NCBI RefSeq assembly: GCF_030812875.1
Contig: NZ_JAUSTN010000003.1
Span: 62,001 to 126,000 of the forward strand
Length of the DNA stretch: 64,000 nt
Direction: 5' to 3'
Source of the DNA: Peptoniphilus_B koenoeneniae
GTDB taxonomy: Bacteria; Bacillota; Clostridia; Tissierellales; Peptoniphilaceae
The notes below the pieces were generated by a model. The model searched no databases, was not told where the DNA came from, and worked only from the letters and a program-made list of their open reading frames with translations. Below, in pieces: positions 17,527 through 25,920 of this stretch (positions are counted from its first letter, which is position 1; every line of letters begins with the position of its first letter). A program made the position numbers and the translations under genes.

Positions 17527-18494
17527 CAAAAAACCTCCTTCATAATACGTCTGATTTTGTTGGCACGTAAAATATCCCTGGACTTCTTTTCAATAATTGC
17601 TCCTCTTTCTATTTGCAAAGCTCCGTCAGTTAAAGTCTTGGCTAATTCATAAATATCTATTTGATCCTTTGCCTTTATGATACTTAAATCTATACCTAAG
17701 GCTATATTTGAAAAATTATTTATCATTTCTTCCTCAGAAATAATCCTTGCATTTCTCAAAATACCATAAGACCTGTTTACCAAATCCTCAAGATTAATTA
17801 TTTCGTCCATATAAAATTTTTTACGTTTTTCTCTTTCCATATCTTCTATTTCAAGAGCCAGAGAAGAAATTTTGTCAATTAAATAATCTTCTCCAATTCC
17901 TATAGTTTTTTCATTAGTTAAAACAAAAATATCCTTACTTTCTTTTCCACTTTTCTCCATTCTGTCAAGGCTAAAACCCATTCTTAAAAGAGAACGACTT
18001 AAAGAATCCATGCCATAATAATTAAGAGCAGGAATACTCATTAAAACTCCAAGTTCAAGACCTGTGCCTAAAAGTTGGGGTTGACTTGTTAAATAGCCGA
18101 ACTCTCCATCAAAAGCATATTTTAAATTTTCACTTATAAAATCATCTATACCATTTATCTTTTCCCACATCTCTTTTAAATGTAATCCTCTTAGAGAGTC
18201 TGTGATAACAAGATGATCTTCCTCCATTAAAAAAATATCAGGAGAATTTTTCCTTGACTCCAGAGAAGAAATCTCTCTATTTTCCATAAGCATAGGACTT
18301 GTTGAAATACTGTCCAAAAATTTTAATCTCTCAAGAGAAGTCATGCGAGAAATTTCTTGTCTTTCATAGCCCTTTAAATTTAAAAGGTCATGAATTTTTA
18401 AAGAAAGCTCTTCAGCTTCTGTAGATGAAATTCTGGGAACAAAAGGAAAACCGCTTATATTCCTGTGCAATCTTATCCCGGAAACAATAATCAT
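17526..18494 (-). CDS. mcsB: McsB-like protein, predicted inactive arginine kinase
   Basis: A 322-residue homologue of protein-arginine kinase McsB (about 350-363 residues elsewhere); it begins directly at the first kinase motif, about 20 residues short. The fold is recognisable (EEDH at 91-94, GYLTSxP, LGTGL, RSYGxLxNxRxI, LGIDLSIIK). Residues needed for catalysis in Bacillus McsB are replaced: the SSRIR motif reads VSGIR, the ATP-binding Arg after EEDH is Val96, the catalytic Cys of YLTSCP is Gln138, and the Arg of GTGLRAS is Glu147. The C-terminal RDxxRA phospho-arginine-binding motif is kept (306-311). It is probably an adaptor without kinase activity. ATGA overlap with mcsA. Confidence 0.85.
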   Translation of the reverse strand: MIIVSGIRLHRNISGFPFVPRISSTEAEELSLKIHDLLNLKGYERQEISRMTSLERLKFLDSISTSPMLMENREISSLESRKNSPDIFLMEEDHLVITDSLRGLHLKEMWEKINGIDDFISENLKYAFDGEFGYLTSQPQLLGTGLELGVLMSIPALNYYGMDSLSRSLLRMGFSLDRMEKSGKESKDIFVLTNEKTIGIGEDYLIDKISSLALEIEDMEREKRKKFYMDEIINLEDLVNRSYGILRNARIISEEEMINNFSNIALGIDLSIIKAKDQIDIYELAKTLTDGALQIERGAIIEKKSRDILRANKIRRIMKEVF

Positions 18495-18994
18495 TTTTTC
18501 CCCCTCAAAGCCTTAATCTCATCTCTAATTTTTGCAGCCTCCTCATAGTTTTCAAGAGAAACTGCCATATTTAATTTGTCATTTAAATCCATTTCATGAC
18601 GTCTTAACTTTAAATCTTCGGAAATATTAATAGGCATCTTGCCCTTATGAGTCCAGGAATTTTGAAGATTCTTAAGAAATCTTTCCACATCAGGTCTAAA
18701 TTCATCATAGCAAGATTCACAACCAACACAAGTTTCCTCCATAACTTGACCTAAAGTTGAACCGCAGTTTCTGCACTCTTTTATTTCCATTTGGTCCTCA
18801 CTGCCGCCTCTAAACTTAAATATATCTTGTAAAAATCCCTTTACCCTATCATTCATAAAAACATTGAAAAAGCCCTCGCCTTTTAATTTTTTTTCAGCAC
18901 ATTGAGAACAGAGATGAATTTCACTTATATCTTCTCCCACAATCTTTGTAAAAGAAATTACAGCTTCATTTTTTTTACAATTATCGCAAATCAT
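18491..18994 (-). CDS. mcsA: McsA, zinc-binding partner of McsB/CtsR
   Basis: A 167-residue protein with four CxxC motifs (CDNC, CSQC, CRNC, CVGCESC) that bind zinc, followed by a C-terminal UVR motif (LNMAVSLENYEEAAKIRDEIKAL). McsA activates McsB and modulates CtsR under heat and oxidative stress. It overlaps ctsR and mcsB by 4 bases each (ATGA), so the three are tightly coupled. Confidence 0.93.
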   Translation of the reverse strand: MICDNCKKNEAVISFTKIVGEDISEIHLCSQCAEKKLKGEGFFNVFMNDRVKGFLQDIFKFRGGSEDQMEIKECRNCGSTLGQVMEETCVGCESCYDEFRPDVERFLKNLQNSWTHKGKMPINISEDLKLRRHEMDLNDKLNMAVSLENYEEAAKIRDEIKALRGKK

Positions 18995-19455
18995 AATTTG
19001 CCTCCTAAAATAAACAAAACAATATTTTTTAAAATATCAGCTCTTATAGTATTTCTGTCTTCCACATGAGAACCTAAAGCCCTATCACTTATAGCCGCCA
19101 TAATAATATGAGCCTCCCTTTGTGTAAGCTTTCCGGCATTTAAAAGAGAATTAATAAGTTCTTCAGCCTTGTCCCTTGTAATTGAATCTCCAATTTCATC
19201 TATAAATACATTTCTTGCAAGCTCAGCATTTGGAAACCTTACCTTAGTAATCCTAATAAAGCCTCCGCCTCCACGCCTCGACTCAACATAATATCCCTTG
19301 TATGGAGTAAAACGAGTAGTTAAAACATAATTTATTTGGCTTGGAGCGCAGTCAAACCTCTCTGCTAAAAGAGATCTTTGAATTTCAAGACTTCCCTCCG
19401 CTTCCTTTAACATTGCAAGTAAAAAATCTTCTATTGAATTTGAAATTTTTGCCAT
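18991..19455 (-). CDS. ctsR: transcriptional repressor CtsR
   Basis: A 154-residue class III heat-shock repressor. The winged HTH includes ISNSIEDFLLAML, FDCAPSQINYVLTTRFT and the glycine-rich beta-wing ESRRGGGGFIRI that serves as the heat sensor in this family. A C-terminal helical dimerisation domain follows. I start at ATG 19455, preceded by AAAGGTGAT; a start 36 bases upstream would run through an operator. Two CtsR operators precede the gene, so the operon is autoregulated. Confidence 0.95.
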   Translation of the reverse strand: MAKISNSIEDFLLAMLKEAEGSLEIQRSLLAERFDCAPSQINYVLTTRFTPYKGYYVESRRGGGGFIRITKVRFPNAELARNVFIDEIGDSITRDKAEELINSLLNAGKLTQREAHIIMAAISDRALGSHVEDRNTIRADILKNIVLFILGGKL

Positions 19456-19464
19456 AATATCACC

Positions 19465-19481
19465 TTTGACCATCTTTGCCT
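19465..19481 (-). promoter_or_regulatory. CtsR operator 2 (leader)
   Basis: On the minus strand AGGCAAA-GAT-GGTCAAA, against the consensus RGTCAAA-NAN-RGTCAAA (one mismatch). It lies in the leader just before the ctsR ribosome binding site. Confidence 0.7.
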
Positions 19482-19511
19482 TTTCAGACAAAAAAAATAT
19501 TTCTTTAGATT

Positions 19512-19540
19512 ATGATAACATGAACCAATTCTTCTGTAAA
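19512..19540 (-). promoter_or_regulatory. promoter of the ctsR operon
   Basis: On the minus strand TTTACA (19540-19535), 17 bases, TATCAT (19517-19512). It lies between the two CtsR operators. Confidence 0.6.
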
Positions 19541-19546
19541 GAATTT

Positions 19547-19563
19547 TTTGACCTTCTTTGATG
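19547..19563 (-). promoter_or_regulatory. CtsR operator 1
   Basis: On the minus strand CATCAAA-GAA-GGTCAAA, close to the consensus RGTCAAA-NAN-RGTCAAA, placed just upstream of the -35 box. Confidence 0.75.
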
Positions 19564-19629
19564 TTTTATTAAAAATTAAAGTAAAAATAATTTTTTTATG
19601 CTTTACGTATAGCATTTTGTTTTTATTAA

Positions 19630-19660
19630 AAAAGTTGTAAGTTTTTCTACTTACAACTTT
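19630..19660 (-). terminator. terminator inside the left repeat
   Basis: AAAGTTGTAAG pairs with CTTACAACTTT; on the minus strand a T-rich run follows. It is a copy of the terminator after the intact amidohydrolase. Confidence 0.75.
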
Positions 19661-19665
19661 TATTT

Positions 19666-19923
19666 TTATATGTTTAATATTTTTTGTGCGTTTTTATAAA
19701 AAATTTTATTATATATTTCTTTTGTTATTTCTTTTTCTTCTAAGAGTTTATTTAAATAATCCATTAGGGGAAAATATTGGTCTTTTTGGTATATGTCTGT
19801 TCCAAACATGAGTCTATCTTGAAATTCTTTTATAAATTTTATTCCAAATTCTTTATCTCGCATAAGGGCATTGCCGCCACTGTTTGCTGATAAGTCAAAG
19901 TAGAGATTTTTATATTTTCTTAA
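19666..19923 (-). pseudogene. amidohydrolase 3' fragment (duplicate)
   Basis: The last 85 or so codons of the amidohydrolase encoded at 28422-29288, including LSANSGGNALMRDKEFG and the C-terminal helix. The reading frame is open to the repeat boundary but has no N-terminal half, so it lacks the metal-binding HxH and cannot be active. Few substitutions separate the copies (for example Glu to Lys near the end), so the duplication is recent. Confidence 0.88.
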
Positions 19924-20210
19924 TTTTCTCTCATTATTCTTAGTGTTTCTTTAAATTCTTTTGTCTTTGTTGCTTCTTCTAGTAGGATTTTTATTTCTTC
20001 ATCTGTTAGTTCTTCTGAATTTTCTATAAGGCTTTCTAAGATTGCTCCTCTTGTTATTAGTCTATGAGTTCTTTCTTTTCTTCTTTTTATTATGTCTTGT
20101 TTTAATATCTTTTTTTCTTGATTTTTTAGTTGCCTTAATCTCTGTTCTGTATCGTCTATTTTATCTTTTATTTCTTTTGACTCTTGTCTTATTTGATCTA
20201 ATTTTTTCAT
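19920..20210 (-). CDS. DUF3847-like protein of conjugative/mobilizable elements
   Basis: A 96-residue protein: a coiled coil (residues 1-40), the motif RRKERTHRLITRGAILES, then SEELTDEEIKILLEEA. This matches my memory of DUF3847, small proteins found next to relaxase genes in Firmicutes conjugative elements. Function is unknown. No relaxase remains nearby, so it looks like a leftover. Its stop codon sits at the edge of the left direct repeat. The start follows an AAGGAG ribosome binding site. Confidence 0.75.
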   Translation of the reverse strand: MKKLDQIRQESKEIKDKIDDTEQRLRQLKNQEKKILKQDIIKRRKERTHRLITRGAILESLIENSEELTDEEIKILLEEATKTKEFKETLRIMREN

Positions 20211-20584
20211 ATTTATCTCCTTTCTTGTAATAAAAAAGACGATGAAGATATCTTCTCCCCGTCTTTAAGTTTCTCTCTCGACTTAAATGTTAACTTTAAA
20301 ATGTTTGTATTCTCCTTTAAAACACATACTAAAACCTCTGCTATGCTATTATTTAAAAAACAAAAACGAATAATCTATCAGAATGAAATCATTTATCATC
20401 TAATAAACAGTTAAAATATTAAATAAAGCCACCCAACACTCTTGTTATGCTATTAAATCCAAAACAAAATGGATGCCACCTGCAAAATATAGGCTAACAT
20501 CCATGTAATAATAATTATTTAAATATTGTGTCCAGTCTTATGGGTGCACATCAATCTTAGGCACTAACCTTTTAATCTTTCTAT
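20211..20584. other. gene-free region between the DUF3847 gene and the esterase
   Basis: It holds a strong hairpin (20233-20266), two copies of TATGCTATTA 104 bases apart (20342 and 20446), and a second hairpin (ATGGATG at 20469-20475 with CATCCAT at 20498-20504). I see no gene, no tRNA and no complete insertion-sequence end. It may be eroded mobile-element DNA. Confidence 0.5.
20233..20266 (-). terminator. intrinsic terminator upstream of the DUF3847 gene
   Basis: On the minus strand AAAGACG pairs with CGTCTTT around an inner GAAGATATCTTC palindrome, followed by TTTTTT. Confidence 0.7.
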
Positions 20585-22059
20585 TTATCTTTTATCTATA
20601 TAGTCTGCCCTTTCTTTTTCAAAAATTCCGCTTTCATATAAATCGTCGATGAGGTCTGCTTGAGGAAATCTAATTGTTGTAACTTCTTGATTTTCATAAA
20701 GGCTTATTTCTTTTTTCTCATTAAAAAGAACTCTTCCTTCAATTTTTCCTCTTTTTATAAAATCCAACCAATCTTTTTGAATTAAATCTCTGGCCTTTTT
20801 ATTTTCCTCGCTGATTTCTATATTCATCTTGTCCAAATTTCCAAAGAAAAAGGCAAGCTCAGCCCCATGATAAGCCCCTCTTAAACCATCATAAAGATTT
20901 GGCACTTCATTTAATCTGTAGCCATAGACAGGGCATTTCTTTGAAAAATTTTCCATCAAATACAAGGCGCTGGAGTGAAAGATATTAAGTTCCATTATTT
21001 GTATTTGCAGATCTATATGGTCCTTAGATAGGGGCTTAAAGCTTTCTTCCAACCTTTCAGCATATTTTCCATATTTTTTCTTTATAGTATTTTTCAAATC
21101 TTTTTCTTTTTTTGCAATTCCTAAAAATTTGTAATAAATAGGAATTTCAATCATGGAAAATTCATCCTGGTTGCTGCCAATCAAAATAGGTTTTCTGGAA
21201 AATCAAGGCCCTGTATGACTTGTAAGGGATCTTTTGTAAAAAATTTCCCGTCCAAGACATCATTTTGTCCCTTTCTTATCTTCATAAACTTTTCTTTGGG
21301 CATCTTTTTTAATTCTTCTCGAGAGTTTATTTTATTATCCTTTAACATTTGATAGTAGGTCTTTTTTGCCTGATCAAGGCTTTTTAGCATGGGAAGATTG
21401 CCGCAGCAAATTATAAGCTTATCGAATAATTTATTGGATATAGGATTCAAATAATGATAAAGGGCTGCAAGTCCTCCACCGCAGTGGCCCATCAGAGTAA
21501 TATTTTCTTCATCCCCACCAAAATAACCTATATTTTTTCTTATCCACTCAAGGGCCTTTTGCTGATCAAAATAAGTGAGATTTGCAGAAAAATCTTCACC
21601 CTCCCAAGTTGGCATATAGCCAAAGTTTCCTATCCTATATGTTATAGAAACTGCAACAAGGCCTTTTTTTGCAAGATTTTTCATAGTGTACATAGGAACA
21701 GTTCCTGAACCCTCTCCGCCACCGTGGATAAAAACCAAAACCGGCTTCTTTTCTTCAAAACCACCAGTCCAAATATTTACTACAAAGGCATCTTCAGTCT
21801 TTTGGTCCTTGATTGGCAAAAATTCAGGTCGTAACATAAAATGTTTTAAAAATACATTCATAAAAAGGGGGTAAGATTTTTGAGGAAAGGCAAAGGTTCC
21901 TTCCCTATTTATAAATTTTTCCTTATAGTCATAGTCTTGAATTAATGTCGGATATTCAAATCTTTCTGCCCTAGCATAGTTTATGCTTAAAATTGAATAT
22001 ACACCTGAATCCTCATCCTTTTGTCCATAAAGCTTTCCAATTTTTGTATCTATTATCAC
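20585..22059 (-). pseudogene. type B carboxylesterase, frameshifted
   Basis: Two reading frames together make one alpha/beta-hydrolase of about 490 residues. The first (22059-21181) has the oxyanion loop HGGGEGSG, the type B landmarks NIGYFGGDEENITLMG and the nucleophile elbow GHCGGG. The second (21184-20585) continues with PILIGSNQDEF in another frame. The shift is at a run of four A near 21190; one more A restores a continuous protein. So it is a recent 1-base loss, a sequencing error, or a slippage site. In this family the elbow is usually GESAGG; here the nucleophile would be Cys193. The second frame has no good ribosome binding site. Confidence 0.75.
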
Positions 22060-22244
22060 TTGTCTTTCTCCTCCTTTAGTTTATTAAATTGAAGTTTCTT
22101 TCGCTTATATTTCCCTCTAACCTATCTCCATATAACTGTTCATGGCTTCTATCTATTTCTGATAATTGGTTCTTTTTAAGCTACAGCCCCTTTAAACAAA
22201 TAGCCAGTAAGTTGAATTGAATATTACAAGTTATGAATTTTTAG

Positions 22245-22742
22245 TTAAACCAAAACGGTCAATAAATATGCCAAAATTAAGCTCACGAAAAAGAAGATTA
22301 TAACTTTTGTGATCTGACTTTTCCCATTAAAACCAAAATTATCATAACCCTTAGCACCAACCGTCTCTGGGTAAACTTTAGTCGGCAATTTTAACTTGGT
22401 AAGCATGAGATAATCAAAAAAGATAATATCAAAAAGCTTATATCCTTCAAATAGTATTAAAAATCTAACAAAGGCTTGCTGAAAAGTTAAACTAAATTTT
22501 ACTGTATCAACAATTGCCCAGACTAGGACGGCTGCAATGGTTAGCAATCCAAGTACCATGATAAGTCCGCCGAATATATTGACCCAAATCGGTTTATCTG
22601 GCAACTTACTCATCATAACTTTGATATCATCAGGTGCGCCGAAATGCTTCGAGCCAAATTTCGGTATAATAAGTATAAAATTCACCATCATAATTGATGC
22701 TGTTAAGCAAATGATTGTTAACATACCAAGTGTTTTCATCAA
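22245..22742 (-). CDS. four-helix membrane protein of unknown function
   Basis: A 165-residue protein with four predicted membrane helices (about 4-27, 50-78, 85-110 and 143-164) and a polar loop with FGSKHFGAPDD after the first. I do not recognise the family. It lies about 40 bases downstream of the TIR gene on the same strand, preceded by GAGGAGA, so it may be the last gene of the restriction operon or an unrelated cargo gene. The start is either TTG 22742 or ATG 22739. Confidence 0.6.
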   Translation of the reverse strand: MMKTLGMLTIICLTASIMMVNFILIIPKFGSKHFGAPDDIKVMMSKLPDKPIWVNIFGGLIMVLGLLTIAAVLVWAIVDTVKFSLTFQQAFVRFLILFEGYKLFDIIFFDYLMLTKLKLPTKVYPETVGAKGYDNFGFNGKSQITKVIIFFFVSLILAYLLTVLV

Positions 22743-22783
22743 TTTAGTTTGTCTCCTCTCTTAAGATATAAATCATTGTGCAA

Positions 22784-23704
22784 TTAAAATCTTATGTCTT
22801 TTGAAATATCTTCTATATTTCTATAATGATTTTCTATTTCTTCTTGCTTCTTTCTTTTTAATTGTTCTTCTCTTCTTCTATATTTTTTTTCTTCTTCATT
22901 TGTTTTCTCTACACACAAGATTAGGGTATCTCTATGATATTTTTGTACCTCTTCGATTGTTGTTCCATCTAAAATAATTCTATCAGAATCAACTCTGGCT
23001 ATTCCAGGTCTATGCATTGATGTAAAGCTTGGTGGGTAATCCCAGTTTCTTAAAAATAATTCAGACCATGTGTCAGTTGGTTTGCTAGATAATCTAAAAG
23101 GGACACTATACAAAGCAGAGCCTCTTGTTCCATCATTTTTTGGCAAGGTAACTTCATTTGTTATAATGCCTACGATTTTTATATCCTCTCCCTCAATTGT
23201 TATCGGTTCATATTCATCAACATAATATGGTCTTATACCTACTTTAGGTTTCTTTTTAACTTTAAATATCGATGCAATAAGATCCTTATATGATTCTTCA
23301 TTAAATGGATTACCTCTTAAATCTATTGCAAGTTTTCCGTTTAGGTAAGTAGGTAAAGCTGTATTGAAATCTCCTTGTCTGATGATTGGAATAAACTTCC
23401 TATCATTGTGATTATTGTAGAGTTCCGCAGATATTATATGACTTTCATAACCTACACCTTTTTCTCTATTATTAGCTTTCCTTTTATACTCTTCAGTGCA
23501 TATTATAATTACATAATCACTATCTCTTATCGAGCTTTCCATAAATTTTGGAAGTCTATCCCCTGGACTTACATCATAACTATCTATTATAGCTTCAATA
23601 CCATCTGATAATAATTTATCTGCTAAAGATTTAACCCAATCTGAGTGTTCTTTACTTTCCCATGAATATGATATAAATACTTTTGGAACGTTACTTTCTG
23701 TCAT
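22784..23704 (-). CDS. TIR/SEFIR-domain protein linked to the type III restriction genes
   Basis: A 306-residue protein. Residues 7-150 form a TIR-like (SEFIR-type) domain: VFISYSW (9-15), the IEAIIDSYDVSPGD loop, DSDYVIIICTEEY and KGVGYESHIISAELY with Glu87, which lies where the catalytic or structural Glu of these domains is expected, then KFIPIIRQ. Residues 160-265 form a second domain I do not recognise, and the tail is a charged coiled coil (EEEKKYRRREEQLKRKKQEE). It starts 11 bases after the res stop with its own GAGGTG site, so it belongs to that operon. Bacterial TIR domains often degrade NAD or make signalling nucleotides in phage defence; the activity here is inferred. Confidence 0.8.
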   Translation of the reverse strand: MTESNVPKVFISYSWESKEHSDWVKSLADKLLSDGIEAIIDSYDVSPGDRLPKFMESSIRDSDYVIIICTEEYKRKANNREKGVGYESHIISAELYNNHNDRKFIPIIRQGDFNTALPTYLNGKLAIDLRGNPFNEESYKDLIASIFKVKKKPKVGIRPYYVDEYEPITIEGEDIKIVGIITNEVTLPKNDGTRGSALYSVPFRLSSKPTDTWSELFLRNWDYPPSFTSMHRPGIARVDSDRIILDGTTIEEVQKYHRDTLILCVEKTNEEEKKYRRREEQLKRKKQEEIENHYRNIEDISKDIRF

Positions 23705-23715
23705 TCAACACCTCA

Positions 23716-25920
23716 TTAAAATATATCTTCTAGTCTTTTCCAATTTTCATTATTCATTTCTTCTGTGTAGTTTGTATTGTTAATATAAAGTCTTGTATCT
23801 TTATCTCTAACAAACCCCCAATTTATTTTACGTCTATCTGCATAATCCTTAAAAGCATAGAATTTATTTTCGATTTGCTTATCAATATTTTTACTTTTTC
23901 CTTTTGACTCTCCACCTTTAGTTTCAATTATCCATACTTCTCCATTTTTCTTTTTGATTACATAGTCTGGATAAAAAAGATATTCTTTGCTTAGATTATT
24001 ACCGTAAATAACTGATAGATATTGTTGCCCTGTATCTCCATTTTTATAGTACCAATCTACATCATCTCTACTTTCAAGATAGTTTTCTAAGAGTTGTTCT
24101 GAAGTCGATCTAAATTGAGATGTTGTCATAGATGTGTTGTATTCTTTATAAGCATTTTTCTCATACTCGACTACTTCTGTTTCATACGGAAGATACTTAT
24201 AAAAATCTTCTAATGGCAATTTCCATTTTTCAGTTTTCTTATCCAAGATTTGCATTTGTCTTTCATTAGAAATTGCAGCTAAATCTAAAAAGTCATCTCT
24301 GAGTTTATAAGCGTTATTTATCATAAAAGCGTACCACTCACGATTCGAAAGATTTAACAACTTCTTGCTTGATGGTATATTTTTATGGAAAAGATGTTGA
24401 AGAATTGCTCTCATTTTGTTAGATGGCACACCAGTGACTTTTTTAATCATATCAACTGCGTGCAAACAATCAATTCCATGATCGTGAGTTGATACTTCAT
24501 AGGCTATTTCTCTATTTTCGCCTTGCTTTTCATCAACTATATCTTTGAGTTTTATAAACTTACCAGTTCTAAAGGTAGATATAACTTTTGTTCCCATTAT
24601 AAAACCATAAGACTCTAATAATTTTTCATTGTCCTTTTTAATGTTGGTTAGTTTATATTTTTCTTTGAAATAGTCATAAGCTCTATCTCTAACCAATACT
24701 TCATCTACAAACTGATAGTCTTTATTTCTATATTCTTTTACAAGTTCAAAATCTTTACACTTGTCTTTTAAAAATAACCTCTTAACTTCATAGGCATTTC
24801 CACCTTGTATAACAGATTCTTTGTACTTTTCATCGAATGTATAGAGGAAGCAAAAATCTAATAAGTCATTGTCATAGTGCCTTGCTCTTGGCATTCTCCT
24901 TATGCGTCCTATTGTTTGCGTTTCAAAGGTTTCCGTCATGTTTTCACGAAGTTTTACAAGTATCTTTGCTCTCGGACAATCCCAACCAGTTGATATGGCT
25001 TGTTTCATAATCAAGAAGTTTGATTTTGAGTCTTCATCTGTAACATCAAGTGTATTTATTTTCTCATCACTTAACCATTTAGCAAGCATTTTATTTTTAT
25101 AGGTGTAACCCATATTTGTTAGGTGTTCTTCTACAAAAGTAACTAAGGACTCACTCATATCTGGAAATTGTATAATGACTAAAGGATTTATCTTTTCTCC
25201 TATTTTCTCATACTCAGCTTTAATTTCTTTTCTCTTTTCATCGGCTTTTTGTATTAGATAAATAGTTTCACTTTCAAGGTCGTCCATCTCGTCTGCTTCA
25301 ATACCAGGATTGATGTAAAGTGCCTTTGTTATAAGACCAGAATTTATTACCTCTTCTTCTGGTATTTCATAAAATTCTGCCATTGGGTTTTTGACAGTTG
25401 TTGCCGATACTCTTATTTCTCTATCAGAATTAAGGGCATATAGTATATCATCTGCTTTTGAGGTGTTGTTCAAATGCTCCTCGTCAATAATTGTTATAAA
25501 AGAAAGTTGTTCCCTATGTGCTTCTGCAATTCTTTCAAAAAGATTTTTCTTTTCACTATCTTTAAGTGCATTATTCTTTTTATTAGTTATCATTTCCCAG
25601 TTTATAAAATAGGTATAGCCACCCTTGAAACCTTGCAGAAGAGCATCGTGTATATTAGCAGATTTTGCATGAGGAATAAACTCGTCCATTTTATCTTTTG
25701 ATTGTTCCTCTAAATCTCCCTTGCCTGGAGTAAGCCAGATAAATACCTTATTAGGGTCCTGCCATAGAAGATAGTCATAGATATAAGAGAGTAGAATTAT
25801 TGTTTTTCCAGACCCAGTCGGACTTTTTACAATAATTTTTCTTTTTGCATTTGGATCTGTCGTTTTATCCAAAAGATAATTTTTGGCATCCGTTTGAAAA
25901 TCAAATAAATCTAACATCAT
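23716..25920 (-). CDS. type III restriction enzyme Res subunit
   Basis: A 734-residue helicase-nuclease. Superfamily 2 motifs are present: Walker A SPTGSGKT (33-40), motif II DEEH (146-149), motif III VSATT and motif VI QTIGRIRRMPRA. The C-terminal endonuclease has YPDYVIKKKNGEVWIIETKGG, a PD-(D/E)xK site. Type III Res proteins are often 850-1000 residues, so this one is compact. It overlaps mod by 4 bases. With Mod it should cut DNA with unmethylated, inversely oriented sites after ATP-driven sliding. Confidence 0.92.
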   Translation of the reverse strand: MMLDLFDFQTDAKNYLLDKTTDPNAKRKIIVKSPTGSGKTIILLSYIYDYLLWQDPNKVFIWLTPGKGDLEEQSKDKMDEFIPHAKSANIHDALLQGFKGGYTYFINWEMITNKKNNALKDSEKKNLFERIAEAHREQLSFITIIDEEHLNNTSKADDILYALNSDREIRVSATTVKNPMAEFYEIPEEEVINSGLITKALYINPGIEADEMDDLESETIYLIQKADEKRKEIKAEYEKIGEKINPLVIIQFPDMSESLVTFVEEHLTNMGYTYKNKMLAKWLSDEKINTLDVTDEDSKSNFLIMKQAISTGWDCPRAKILVKLRENMTETFETQTIGRIRRMPRARHYDNDLLDFCFLYTFDEKYKESVIQGGNAYEVKRLFLKDKCKDFELVKEYRNKDYQFVDEVLVRDRAYDYFKEKYKLTNIKKDNEKLLESYGFIMGTKVISTFRTGKFIKLKDIVDEKQGENREIAYEVSTHDHGIDCLHAVDMIKKVTGVPSNKMRAILQHLFHKNIPSSKKLLNLSNREWYAFMINNAYKLRDDFLDLAAISNERQMQILDKKTEKWKLPLEDFYKYLPYETEVVEYEKNAYKEYNTSMTTSQFRSTSEQLLENYLESRDDVDWYYKNGDTGQQYLSVIYGNNLSKEYLFYPDYVIKKKNGEVWIIETKGGESKGKSKNIDKQIENKFYAFKDYADRRKINWGFVRDKDTRLYINNTNYTEEMNNENWKRLEDIF

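Larger units (their letters stand above)
19620..19923. repeat. left 304-bp direct repeat flanking the island
   Basis: Matches 28376-28679 in the same orientation with four mismatches that I can count. It contains a terminator and the 3' end of the amidohydrolase gene. The homology stops abruptly at both ends. Confidence 0.92.

Noticed and set aside
20342..20455. Two copies of TATGCTATTA as a possible CRISPR or insertion-sequence end
   Set aside because: Only two short copies 104 bases apart, with no spacer pattern, no cas gene and no transposase.
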